Assembly: GCA_934271235.1 (NCBI GenBank)
Contig: CAKQQT010000013.1
Location: forward strand, 1 to 64,000
DNA length: 64,000 nt
From: an uncultured Clostridia bacterium
GTDB taxonomy: Bacteria > Bacillota > Clostridia > Peptostreptococcales > Anaerovoracaceae
Reading direction: 5' to 3'
Below, piece by piece: positions 43,246 to 51,985 of the stretch (the stretch's first letter is position 1; each line of letters begins with the position of its first letter). The notes beneath the pieces are model-generated. The model made no database searches and was not told the DNA's origin. It worked only from the letters and a program-made list of their open reading frames with translations. The position numbers were made by a program, and so were the translations under genes.

Positions 43246-44563
43246 ACCGATTGTAGCGATCGTAGGCCGTCCGAATGTCGGAAAGTCTACGTTCTTCAAC
43301 AAGATCATCGGCAGAAGGGTTTCCATCGTCGAAGATACGCCGGGCGTGACGCGCGACCGGATCTATGCGGAGGCGGAATGGAACGGCGTCCATTTTGCAC
43401 TGATCGATACCGGCGGCATCGAACCGTCGAGTGCGGATGTGATCCTTTCTCAGATGCGGGAGCAGGCGCAGGTCGCCATGGATATGGCGGACGCGATCCT
43501 CTTCATCGTGGACGGCAAGGACGGGCTGACGCACGCGGACCGGGAAGTTGCCAATATGCTGATGCGCACCGGCAAAAAAGTCATCCTGGTCGTCAACAAG
43601 GTCGACGCGCCGTGGAAACTGCCGGACGATTTCTATGACTTCTACGAATTGGGGCTGGGTGAACCGATCCCGATCTCCGCGGTCAATATGCTGAACTTCG
43701 GCGATGTGCTGGATGAGATCGTAGCCAGCTTCCCGGATGATCTTTACGAGGAAGACGAGGATGTGACCAAGATCGCGGTCATCGGCAAACCGAATGTCGG
43801 CAAGTCTTCCCTGATCAACTGCCTGCTCGGCGAAAAACGCGTGATCGTTTCCCCGATCGCCGGAACGACTCGTGACTCTATCGATACGCCATTTGAAAAG
43901 GACGGCAAGAAATATATCCTCATCGATACGGCCGGTATCCGCCGCAAGTCCAAGGTCAACGAGGACATCGAGCGGTACAGCGTCATCCGCGCGGTCGCGG
44001 CCATTGAGCGCTGCGATGTCTGCCTGCTGATGATCGACGCCGCGGAGGGTCTGACCGATCAGGATAAAAAGATCGCCGGCGTGGCGCATGAGGCGGGCAA
44101 GGGCATCGTCATCGTGGTCAATAAATGGGATCTGATCCAAAAAGAGACCAACACTATGCGCGACTTCAAGCGGCTGATCGAAGCGGATATGCAGTTCATG
44201 TCCTACGCGCCGTCCGTCTTTATTTCCGTAAAAGACAAGCAGCGCGTCAATCAGGTCATCGCCATGGCGGAATATGTATCCGAAAAGCGCGCGCTGCGCG
44301 TTCCGACCGGACAGCTGAACAGTCTGATCCAGGATGCGATCCTCATGAAGCAGCCGCCGTCGGATAAAGGAAGACGACTGAAAATCTACTATGTGACACA
44401 GGTCGGCGTGAAACCGCCGCTGTTCAGCTTCCAGATCAACCGGCGGGAACTGATGCATTTTTCATATTCCCGTTATCTGGAAAACAAGATCCGCGAGGGC
44501 TTTGGTTTCGAGGGGACCTCGATCAAATTCGTATTCAGAGAAAAAGGAGAATCGGTAGAATAG
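43238..44563 (+). CDS. der: Ribosome-associated GTPase Der (EngA)
   Basis: The 441-residue protein has two consecutive G domains: GRPNVGKST and DTGG in the first, and GKPNVGKSS with DTAGIRRKSKV in the second (about residues 183-225), plus the NKVD and NKWD specificity motifs. A C-terminal KH-like domain completes it. It is needed for 50S maturation. ATG at 43238 overlaps ftsY (GGAGGAA before it). The stop is directly followed by plsY. Confidence 0.96.
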   Translation: MSKPIVAIVGRPNVGKSTFFNKIIGRRVSIVEDTPGVTRDRIYAEAEWNGVHFALIDTGGIEPSSADVILSQMREQAQVAMDMADAILFIVDGKDGLTHADREVANMLMRTGKKVILVVNKVDAPWKLPDDFYDFYELGLGEPIPISAVNMLNFGDVLDEIVASFPDDLYEEDEDVTKIAVIGKPNVGKSSLINCLLGEKRVIVSPIAGTTRDSIDTPFEKDGKKYILIDTAGIRRKSKVNEDIERYSVIRAVAAIERCDVCLLMIDAAEGLTDQDKKIAGVAHEAGKGIVIVVNKWDLIQKETNTMRDFKRLIEADMQFMSYAPSVFISVKDKQRVNQVIAMAEYVSEKRALRVPTGQLNSLIQDAILMKQPPSDKGRRLKIYYVTQVGVKPPLFSFQINRRELMHFSYSRYLENKIREGFGFEGTSIKFVFREKGESVE

Positions 44564-45157
44564 ATGCAGGTTGATTTATATGATGTGCTCGCGATCCTTG
44601 CGGCATATCTCATCGGAAACATTTCACCGGCGATCATCTTAGGAAAGATCCGCGGGGTCGACATTAAAAAAGAGGGCAGCGGAAACGCCGGGACGACCAA
44701 CGTCCTGCGCGTGCTCGGCAAAAAAGCCGCGATGATCACGCTGGTCGTGGATATCCTCAAAGGCTTTCTGGCTGTACGTCTGGGTATGCTGTGCGGTTAT
44801 GAGATCGGATCACTGTGCGCGCTGGCGGTATTCTGCGGCCATATCTGGCCGTGCCTGTACCGCTTCAAAGGCGGCAAGGGCGTAGCGACCGCGTTCGGCG
44901 CGCTGCTGTCCATCAATTGGATCTTGGGACTGACGGCGCTGACGATCGTAGCGATCGGCCTGTTCGCCAGCAAGCGGATGTCGGTCGGTTCGCTGATGGG
45001 AGCGATCACGTTCCCGCTCGTATGCCACATCCTGGAACCGGATTTTATGGCTGTCGGCACCGTGATGGCGCTGATCATCCTGTTCAAGCACCGGACGAAC
45101 ATCGTGCGGCTTCTGCACGGCGAAGAACCGCCGATGGGGATTTTTAAGAAGAAATAA
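44564..45157 (+). CDS. plsY: Acyl-phosphate:glycerol-3-phosphate acyltransferase PlsY
   Basis: The 197-residue membrane protein has about five helices and the three PlsY motifs: GSGNAGTTNVLR (about 36-47), FKGGKGVAT (about 101-109) and LFKHRTNI near the C-terminus. It makes lysophosphatidate from acyl-phosphate and glycerol-3-phosphate. Its ATG directly follows the der stop. It pairs functionally with plsX upstream and gpsA downstream. Confidence 0.95.
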   Translation: MQVDLYDVLAILAAYLIGNISPAIILGKIRGVDIKKEGSGNAGTTNVLRVLGKKAAMITLVVDILKGFLAVRLGMLCGYEIGSLCALAVFCGHIWPCLYRFKGGKGVATAFGALLSINWILGLTALTIVAIGLFASKRMSVGSLMGAITFPLVCHILEPDFMAVGTVMALIILFKHRTNIVRLLHGEEPPMGIFKKK

Positions 45158-45202
45158 CAAGATAAAATAGAACAAAGTCCACTTGAGGAATTGGAGAAAA
45201 AG

Positions 45203-46213
45203 ATGGATGAAAAAAATAGAATCGCGGTCATCGGAGCCGGGAGCTTCGGTACTGCACTGGCGATGACGCTGATCGGAAAAGGTCATGAAGTGACACTCTG
45301 GGCGCGCCGTCCGCAGCAGATCGAAGAAATGCGGCTCACCCGTCAGAACGCGCATTATCTTCCCGGCGCGCTACTTCCCGGAGCACTGTGCTTTACCGAT
45401 GATCTGGAGCAGGCGATCGCCGGAAAGGATCTGATCCTGATGGCCGTTCCGACGCAGACTTTTCGCAGCGTTTTCACACAGGCTGCGGCTTATCTGGATC
45501 CGCGGATCCCGGTCGTCAATGTCGCCAAGGGCATTGAGAAGGGCAGCATGCTGCGGCTTTCCGAGGTCGCGCGGCAGGTCCTGCCGGATGTAAGATACGC
45601 GGCCCTGTCGGGACCGTCCCATGCGGAAGAAGTCGCCCGTGCGCTTCCGACCACGGTCGTGGCCGCGAGTGACGACCATGCGCTGGCGATGAAAGTGCAG
45701 GATATCTTCAGCACAGACCGCTTCCGTGTCTACACCAATGAAGATCTGATCGGCGTCGAACTGGGCGGGGCGCTCAAAAATATCATCGCGCTGGGGGCCG
45801 GCATTTCGGACGGCCTGAAATTCGGCGACAACGCCAAGGCTGCGATGATGACCCGCGGGATCACCGAAATGACGCGGCTGGGTCTGGCGCTGGGAGCCGA
45901 GGCGGAAACCTTTGCGGGACTGGCCGGGATCGGCGACCTGATCGTGACTTGTACCAGTATGCACTCCCGCAATCGGCGCTGCGGCATCCTCATCGGCGAG
46001 GGAAAGAGCGTGGCGGACGCGTCGGCGGAAGTCGGCATGGTAGTCGAAGGACTTTCCACGGCGGAGGCGGCAACCGCGCTTGCCGAAAAGCTGAACGTCG
46101 AAATGCCGATCACACAGTGCATTTATCATATGATCCAAGGGAGCGTCAGCGCGCAGGAAGCGGTGGATCTCCTGATGGGCAGAGAACGAAAAAAAGAAAA
46201 TATCATTTTGTGA
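45203..46213 (+). CDS. gpsA: NAD(P)-dependent glycerol-3-phosphate dehydrogenase
   Basis: The 336-residue protein has the Rossmann motif VIGAGSFGTALAMTL (about 9-23), LSGPSHAEEVARALPTTVV (about 137-155), the catalytic Lys in GALKNIIALGAGISDGL and GLAGIGDLIVTCTSMHSRNRR (about 240-260). It reduces dihydroxyacetone phosphate to glycerol-3-phosphate for phospholipids. The ATG at 45203 follows GGAG; a TTG at 45191 overlaps that site and is rejected. Confidence 0.95.
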   Translation: MDEKNRIAVIGAGSFGTALAMTLIGKGHEVTLWARRPQQIEEMRLTRQNAHYLPGALLPGALCFTDDLEQAIAGKDLILMAVPTQTFRSVFTQAAAYLDPRIPVVNVAKGIEKGSMLRLSEVARQVLPDVRYAALSGPSHAEEVARALPTTVVAASDDHALAMKVQDIFSTDRFRVYTNEDLIGVELGGALKNIIALGAGISDGLKFGDNAKAAMMTRGITEMTRLGLALGAEAETFAGLAGIGDLIVTCTSMHSRNRRCGILIGEGKSVADASAEVGMVVEGLSTAEAATALAEKLNVEMPITQCIYHMIQGSVSAQEAVDLLMGRERKKENIIL

Positions 46214-46262
46214 CCGACAGGTAAGATCCATACCTTCGGCAGCAAGATTTGGGAGAACAACA

Positions 46263-47603
46263 TTGACAGAGAACAAAACTTTTCATATCACAACCTTTGG
46301 ATGCCAGATGAACGAGCATGACTCGGAAACCCTTGCGGGGATGCTTCTGGCAAAGGGATACCGACCGGCGGCAGAGCGCAAAGACGCGAACATTGTGATC
46401 TTCAACACCTGCAGCATCCGTGAAAACGCCGACAAACGCTTTTTCGGAACGCTGGGACAACTGAAAAAGAAAAAAATGGAGCTGGGCGAAAACTTTACCG
46501 TCTGCGTCTGCGGCTGCATGATGCAGCAGCAGCACATCATCGACACCATCAAGGCCAAATACCCATGGGTCGATGTGATCTTCGGAACGAACAATCTGCA
46601 TCAGCTGCCGGAACTTCTGGACAATCTCTACCGCGAAAAAGCAAAGCAGCTGGAGATCTGGCCGGACGGCGGGGAGATCATCGAGGGTCTGCCGGCGAAA
46701 CGTTTATATAAGCATAAAGCCTTTGTCAACATCATGTACGGCTGCAACAACTTCTGCACATACTGCATCGTGCCGTACACCCGCGGCAGGGAGCGCAGCC
46801 GCAGACCGGAGGACATCATAACCGAGATCAAACGGCTCGTGGAGGACGGCGTGAAAGAAGTGATGCTGCTGGGACAGAACGTGAATTCCTATCGCGGCGT
46901 CAGTGCCGAGACCGGGCAGCCGGTCGATTTTGCCGATCTGATCGAGCAGATCAACGCGATCGAGGGACTTGCGCGGATCCGCTTTATGACCAGCCACCCG
47001 AAGGATATTTCGGATAAGCTGATCGCCGCGTACGGCACCTGTTCGAAATTATGCCATTACATCCACCTGCCGGTGCAGGCAGGTTCCAGCAAGGTACTCA
47101 AGGAGATGAACCGTCATTATACACGGGAAAGCTATCTGGAAAAGGTGCGGAAACTCAGAGCCGTCGATCCGGACATCGCGATCTCGACGGACATTATCGT
47201 GGGCTTTCCGGGGGAGACCGAGGAAGAGTTCGCGGAGACCCTGAGCCTCTGCGAAGAAGTGCGCTATGATTCGGCGTTTACGTTCCTGTATTCTGTTCGC
47301 AAGGGAACGCCGGCCGAAAAGTTCGAGGACCAGATCCCGGAAGAAGTCAAACATGAACGCTTCAACCGTCTGGTGGAAGTCATCAACCGTATCTCCGCCG
47401 AAAAGAACGCGGCCTATATCGGACGCATCGAGAACGTGCTTGTCGACGGACCGTCCAAGCATAATTCCAAGACCTACGGCGGTCGGACCGAGAGCTTCAA
47501 ACTCGTGAACTTCGAAGGCCGCCCGGAAATGATCGGGCAGATCGTAACCGTGGAGATCACCGACGCCAACACCTTCAGCCTCGTCGGCCGCGTCATGGAA
47601 TAG
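46263..47603 (+). CDS. miaB: tRNA-2-methylthio-N6-dimethylallyladenosine synthase
   Basis: The 446-residue protein is a MiaB-type methylthiotransferase. It has an N-terminal domain with three Cys (TFGCQMNEHDSE, NTCSIRENA, CGCMMQQ), a radical-SAM core with GCNNFCTYCIVPYTRGRERSR (about residues 159-179) and a C-terminal TRAM domain. It adds a methylthio group to i6A37 of tRNAs. The start is TTG at 46263, 9 nt behind a GGGAGAA site. mutS/mutL, its common neighbours, are absent here. Confidence 0.95.
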   Translation: MTENKTFHITTFGCQMNEHDSETLAGMLLAKGYRPAAERKDANIVIFNTCSIRENADKRFFGTLGQLKKKKMELGENFTVCVCGCMMQQQHIIDTIKAKYPWVDVIFGTNNLHQLPELLDNLYREKAKQLEIWPDGGEIIEGLPAKRLYKHKAFVNIMYGCNNFCTYCIVPYTRGRERSRRPEDIITEIKRLVEDGVKEVMLLGQNVNSYRGVSAETGQPVDFADLIEQINAIEGLARIRFMTSHPKDISDKLIAAYGTCSKLCHYIHLPVQAGSSKVLKEMNRHYTRESYLEKVRKLRAVDPDIAISTDIIVGFPGETEEEFAETLSLCEEVRYDSAFTFLYSVRKGTPAEKFEDQIPEEVKHERFNRLVEVINRISAEKNAAYIGRIENVLVDGPSKHNSKTYGGRTESFKLVNFEGRPEMIGQIVTVEITDANTFSLVGRVME

Positions 47604-47649
47604 GATTAAGATGGAAAAATGAAAAATCCGGATGCAGGTTTTCTGTTTT

Positions 47650-47907
47650 GATGTATAAACTTGCTATCAAATCGAGGTTTTCGGCAAAAAAAAGCATGGC
47701 TTGCCGAGACCTTGGAGATTCCCTTGAATAAGATTGTGAATTACAATAACGATATTAAAAATAAGCTGTTATAAAAAACAACAAACTTAAAATAATAGTG
47801 AAATTTGATTTGAAAAACGGCTTCTATGAGGGGAAAAAGAGCGGACAACTGCCTGAACAATGCTTTTTTTTGCAGAAAACGGCAATTTAGATCTAGTGCT
47901 ATACATC
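47650..47907. repeat. Dispersed MITE-like repeat, copy 2
   Basis: 258 bp, related over its whole length to 12981-13248. GATGTATA (47650-47657) and TATACATC (47900-47907) are exact inverted ends, and the inner arms continue imperfectly for about 50 bp. It follows miaB and precedes a minus-strand gene, again between convergent genes. A minus-strand stretch encoding MYSTRSK.PFSAKKSI.QAVV is shared by both copies, but they diverge afterwards and it is probably not a gene. The rest of the gene-free stretch 47604-48180 holds two hairpins. Confidence 0.75.
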
Positions 47908-47967
47908 AAACAATTTTTGGTGTCGTTTTGAGGCGAGCGGGCAGAGGCGGCGTTGCGGAAAAAAATT

Positions 47968-48010
47968 GCAGGCTGAACGACAAAGTGCATGTCGGACAGC
48001 CTGCTTTTTT
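47968..48010 (+). terminator. Rho-independent terminator after the repeat
   Basis: GCAGGCTG (47968-47975) pairs with CAGCCTGC (47997-48004), followed by six T. Confidence 0.75.
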
Positions 48011-48016
48011 GTGTGG

Positions 48017-48053
48017 TTGTGGCTGTGCCGGAGCACAAAACCGGCGCAGCCAC
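48017..48053. other. Strong intergenic hairpin, possible minus-strand terminator
   Basis: GTGGCTGTGCCGG pairs with CCGGCGCAGCCAC around a 9-11 nt loop. No T-run follows directly in either direction. It lies 128 bp past the stop of the minus-strand EamA gene. Confidence 0.5.
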
Positions 48054-48180
48054 GGGGATTATGGGTAAATTTTGTTTTGAACGATGGATTCAGCGGACCG
48101 CGCAGGCAGCGCTGGGCATGCTGGGTATCCTGGCCGCACCGGATGCAGCGGTCAGGCCGGATGTGTCAGCACACAAGGGC

Positions 48181-49086
48181 TCAGCGGTCCTTGAGTTTGG
48201 CTTGTTTCTCCGGGATGTTGGAGATGATGACCGCCGCGAAAATGGTGCAGCAGCCGATGATCTCTCTGCCGCTCATGACTTCGTGCAGCAGGAGAACGCC
48301 GAACAGGACGCCGAAGACGGATTCCAGGCTCAGGAGCAGGGAAGCGACGGTCGGTTCCGCATCGCGCTGCGCAACGATCTGCAGCGTATAGCCGACGCCG
48401 CCGGAGATGCAGCCTGCGTAGAGGATCGGGATCGCGCAGGTCAGGATGGCTTCCAGGCTCGGCGTTTCAAATATAAACATGCCGATGCAGCCGAGCAGAC
48501 CCGCAGTCAGGAACTGGACCAGCGAGATCTTGACGCCGTCGCTGTCCGCGACAAAGTGGTCACAGGCCAGGATATGTACTGCGTAGGCGACTGCGCAGAG
48601 GATGACAAAGAAGTCCCCTTTGGAGACGCTGCCGAAGCCGTTCGGCATCGCCAGCAGGTACAGACCGATGACGCCCAAAGCGACGCACAGCCACATGATC
48701 GGGCGGACACGTTTCCTTAAAAACAGACTGAAGACCGGAACGACCACGACATAGAGGGTGGTGATAAAAGCCGCCTTGCCTGCGGTCGTGTAAACACAGC
48801 CGAACTGCTGGAGGATACAGGCAGTGAACAGGGCAAGCCCGCAGCAGACGCCGCCGCGCAGGATCTTACGGTTTTCCTCTTTCTTTTCCGGGGCGAAGAG
48901 CGGACCCTTGCCGCGGTTTAAGATCAGAACGACCGGTATCAGAACGATCGCCGCGCACATCAGCCGCAGCCCTTGGAATGTGAACGGGCCGACATGCTCC
49001 ATGCCGCTGACCTGAGAGACGAAAGACGCGCCCCATACCGCAGCGGTCAGCAGGAGCAGCAGATCTGCCTTTAATTTTTGATTCAT
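48181..49086 (-). CDS. EamA/DMT-family transporter, coupled to pucR
   Basis: The 301-residue protein has ten predicted helices with the EamA repeats (LLLLTAAVWGASFVSQVSGME; AEPTVASLLLSLESVFGVLFGVLLLHEVMSGREIIGCCTIF). Its ATG overlaps the stop of the upstream PucR-type regulator by 4 nt, so both are one operon and the regulator presumably controls transport. The substrate is unknown; a purine or amino-acid derivative would fit a PucR-type sensor. Confidence 0.88.
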   Translation of the reverse strand: MNQKLKADLLLLLTAAVWGASFVSQVSGMEHVGPFTFQGLRLMCAAIVLIPVVLILNRGKGPLFAPEKKEENRKILRGGVCCGLALFTACILQQFGCVYTTAGKAAFITTLYVVVVPVFSLFLRKRVRPIMWLCVALGVIGLYLLAMPNGFGSVSKGDFFVILCAVAYAVHILACDHFVADSDGVKISLVQFLTAGLLGCIGMFIFETPSLEAILTCAIPILYAGCISGGVGYTLQIVAQRDAEPTVASLLLSLESVFGVLFGVLLLHEVMSGREIIGCCTIFAAVIISNIPEKQAKLKDR

Positions 49087-50279
49087 CGTAATAGTTCTCC
49101 TTTCCGTTTTGCAGCCTGCCGAAGCTGATAGATGCGGACGGCAAGCGAAAGATTCATATAAAATTCATGCTCGGTGTCATGCTCGATGCGGATGGCTTCC
49201 CGCATCCGCGCCAGCTTGTAGCGGATCGTGTTCTGATGGCAGCCGAAGATCTCCGCCGCCCGTGCAATGTCTCCGCCGGCGCGTTCCAGCGCGATCGCGG
49301 TGTCGATGTAATCCGGACGGTCATAGAACGGAGCAAGATAACGCTCCATGTATTCGCCGAGCTCGGAAGAATGATAGTCGGTGACGAGGATCTCGTAGAC
49401 GCCGAGTTTGTCGTAATCGGTGATGTTCTTTCCCTCTGCCAAAGAGGCCAGGTAGGTATTGTAGCTTTCCTTGAAGCAGCGGTCCAGACTTTCGAACGGT
49501 TTGTGGACACGGCTTAAGCAGCAGTAAAACCCTTGCTTTCTGTCCGTCAGATTGAGGTAGGACAGGATCTCATCGAGAATGACGCGGAACGTTTTTTTAT
49601 CGTTCTTTGCGGCCGTGAGAATAAGGAAGATGCCGTTCTGATACGGCGTGATCATGGCCTTGTCGCCGAGGCTGCGGTTCAGATAAAAGTTTTTGCAGTA
49701 ACGGTCGATGTTGTTTTGAAAATCCTCACTTTCCTGGGTAAGAAAGACCGTGAGACAGTGGTCCTTAAAGGACAGCGACAGATTCTTGGCGATGGTGTAG
49801 ACCCGGTTCTGCGGCATATCCGCGCGGATCATGCTGTCGATGTTCTCAGAGGTCAGGAGATTGCGGTCATCCGTCTGCAGCGCGTCGGAGATCTCATAGA
49901 TCAGATTTTCATAATAGATCTCTTTGCCGAACTGAAATACCGGAAGTTTGTGCCGATCCGCGAATTCCAGCACTTCGGGCGGAAGCTCGGGATAGAGGAT
50001 CGACTTGAATCCGATCCCGGCGGCGCCGTAACTGCAAAGCGTGCGTACCATCGGCAGGATCTCCTCCGGTTTATGCAGACAGTACTGGTAGAGAAAGCTG
50101 CAGAGCACGAAGTCGCCGGGCGTGAACGTCGGCAGAAATTCATCGATAAACTCCGGCATCAGCTCATAATCCAGAATGCCCATGCCGGAAACTTTTTTGT
50201 CCAGCCCTTTGGAACCGGCAACCAGATGCAGATGCGTGAAGCACTGCAGTTTCATCAGGTCTCGTACGGTCAACGCCAT
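49083..50279 (-). CDS. PucR-family transcriptional regulator
   Basis: The 398-residue protein has an N-terminal PucR domain (LTVRDLMKLQCFTHLHLVAGSKGLDKKVSGMGILD ..., about 1-125), a central GGDEF-like/CdaR segment, and the C-terminal PucR helix-turn-helix (LERAGGDIARAAEIFGCHQNTIRYKLARMREA, about 340-372). Such regulators control purine, proline or GABA catabolism by sensing metabolites. AGGAGG precedes the ATG at 50279. It is followed by the coupled EamA gene and divergent from spoIVA. Confidence 0.88.
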   Translation of the reverse strand: MALTVRDLMKLQCFTHLHLVAGSKGLDKKVSGMGILDYELMPEFIDEFLPTFTPGDFVLCSFLYQYCLHKPEEILPMVRTLCSYGAAGIGFKSILYPELPPEVLEFADRHKLPVFQFGKEIYYENLIYEISDALQTDDRNLLTSENIDSMIRADMPQNRVYTIAKNLSLSFKDHCLTVFLTQESEDFQNNIDRYCKNFYLNRSLGDKAMITPYQNGIFLILTAAKNDKKTFRVILDEILSYLNLTDRKQGFYCCLSRVHKPFESLDRCFKESYNTYLASLAEGKNITDYDKLGVYEILVTDYHSSELGEYMERYLAPFYDRPDYIDTAIALERAGGDIARAAEIFGCHQNTIRYKLARMREAIRIEHDTEHEFYMNLSLAVRIYQLRQAAKRKGELLR

Positions 50280-50402
50280 CTTGGTATCCTCCTGTTTCCC
50301 TTTTATTGTACTCTATTTTTTATCTAAGGTGTTTGTAGGAAATTACAAATATTATACGATATCTTATTAAATTTTACAAGGGTCTGCTTTCTTGAAATAA
50401 CC

Positions 50403-50431
50403 ATACTAAAACCGCGGAAGCCGCATATATA
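50403..50431 (+). promoter_or_regulatory. Possible SigE-type promoter of spoIVA
   Basis: ATACT at 50403-50407 (like the SigE -35 core) and CATATATA at 50424-50431 (6 of 8 against CATACAnT) are separated by about 15 bp. No convincing SigA promoter is present. The match is partial, so this is tentative. Confidence 0.3.
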
Positions 50432-50492
50432 TACCAATAGAAAAATATTGCAGGGATCGCTGCAGGCAGTCTGTTACGGAGGGGTTAATGAT

Positions 50493-51971
50493 ATGATCAG
50501 TCGGACAATATATGATGAGATTGGAAAACGCGCGGGCGGCGATATTTATATCGGAGTCGTCGGACCGGTAAGAACCGGAAAATCTACTTTTATCAAGCGT
50601 TTTATGGATGTTCTGGTGTTTCCGAATATGGTGAACACTTATGAGAAGACGCGGGTCATGGATGAACTGCCCCAGAGCGGCGAGGGCAGGACGATCACCA
50701 CGACCGAGCCGAAGTTCATCCCGCCGGATTCGGTGCTCGTATCGGCCGGAAACGGCGTGCAGATGCGGGTGCGGCTGGTGGACTGCGTCGGCTATCTGGT
50801 CCCGGGCGTGCTGGGCGATAAGGAAGACGGCGAAGAACGCATGGTATCCACGCCGTGGTCGGAAGAAAAAATGACCTTCGGCGAAGCGGCCGAGATCGGC
50901 ACAGAAAAGGTGATCCGCGAGCATTCGGTCGTCGGCGTGGTCGTGACCACCGACGGCAGCTTCGGAGAACTGGCGGCCGAGAACTTCCGCGCGGCAGAAG
51001 AAAAAACCGTCGCGCAGCTCAAGGAGCTGCAGAAGCCGTTCGTGATCGTCCTCAATTCCGCGACGCCGCAGAGCCCGAAGACGCGGGAGCTTGCCGCACA
51101 GCTCGAGGAAAAGTATCAGGTGCCGGCCCTGGCGCTGAACTGCCAGCGCATGAACGAAGAAGACTTTGATCTTTTGTTCCATCGCCTGCTGCTGCAGTTC
51201 CCGGCCTGCGAGATCGACTTCATGCTGCCGGGCTATCTGGACGCGCTGCCGGGCTCCCACTGGATCAAGGCAACGATGATCGAGCACATCCGCAGCTGGA
51301 TGGGAGAATTTGAGACCATCGGGCAGGCCGCGGATTCCTGTCGGCAGATCGTGGACGGAACCGTGATCCGCGATATCCGTATTGAAAAGGCCGATCCGGC
51401 AGAGGGCATCGTGATCCTCAGACCGGAACTGGAAGAAGGCCTGTATTACAAGGTCATCGAGGAACTGATGGGCGCACCGGTCGAGAACGACAGCCAGCTG
51501 TTTTTCCTGCTGCGGGAATACGCCGAGGCTAAAAAAGCCTATGACGGCATCCGCAGCGCGCTGGAAGAAGCGGAACGCTGTGAGTACGGCATTGTGGCGC
51601 CGAAGCTCTCCCAGATGGTCCTGGAAAAACCGGAAGTGTTCAAGCAGGGCAGCAAATACGGCGTGCGTATGAAAGCCAAAGCACCGTGCCTGCACATCAT
51701 CAAAACCAGCATCACCACCGAGGTATCTCCGGTCGTCGGCAGTGAAAGCCAGTCTGTCGATCTGGCCCGCAACCTGACAGAACAGTTCGCAAATGGGGAA
51801 AATGAAATCTGGGAGACGAACCTTTTCGGCAAGAGTCTGAAAGAAATGGTCACGGAGCAGATGGCGAGCAAGGTCAGCAACGTTCCGGAAAACCTGCGCG
51901 GCAAGGTACAAAAATCCCTGCAGAAGATCAGCGACGAAGGAAAAGATTATTTCATCTGCATCATTTTATAA
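50493..51971 (+). CDS. spoIVA: Stage IV sporulation protein A
   Basis: The 492-residue protein has the exact usual SpoIVA length, the Walker A motif GPVRTGKSTF (about residues 24-33), DCVGYLVPG, and the conserved C-terminal ...ISDEGKDYFICIIL end. It is an ATP-hydrolysing protein that polymerises on the forespore surface as the base of the spore coat. Its presence shows the organism belongs to an endospore-forming lineage. GGAGGGG supports the ATG at 50493; sequence upstream in frame is not conserved. Confidence 0.96.
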   Translation: MISRTIYDEIGKRAGGDIYIGVVGPVRTGKSTFIKRFMDVLVFPNMVNTYEKTRVMDELPQSGEGRTITTTEPKFIPPDSVLVSAGNGVQMRVRLVDCVGYLVPGVLGDKEDGEERMVSTPWSEEKMTFGEAAEIGTEKVIREHSVVGVVVTTDGSFGELAAENFRAAEEKTVAQLKELQKPFVIVLNSATPQSPKTRELAAQLEEKYQVPALALNCQRMNEEDFDLLFHRLLLQFPACEIDFMLPGYLDALPGSHWIKATMIEHIRSWMGEFETIGQAADSCRQIVDGTVIRDIRIEKADPAEGIVILRPELEEGLYYKVIEELMGAPVENDSQLFFLLREYAEAKKAYDGIRSALEEAERCEYGIVAPKLSQMVLEKPEVFKQGSKYGVRMKAKAPCLHIIKTSITTEVSPVVGSESQSVDLARNLTEQFANGENEIWETNLFGKSLKEMVTEQMASKVSNVPENLRGKVQKSLQKISDEGKDYFICIIL

Positions 51972-51985
51972 AAGCCAAGGAAAGC

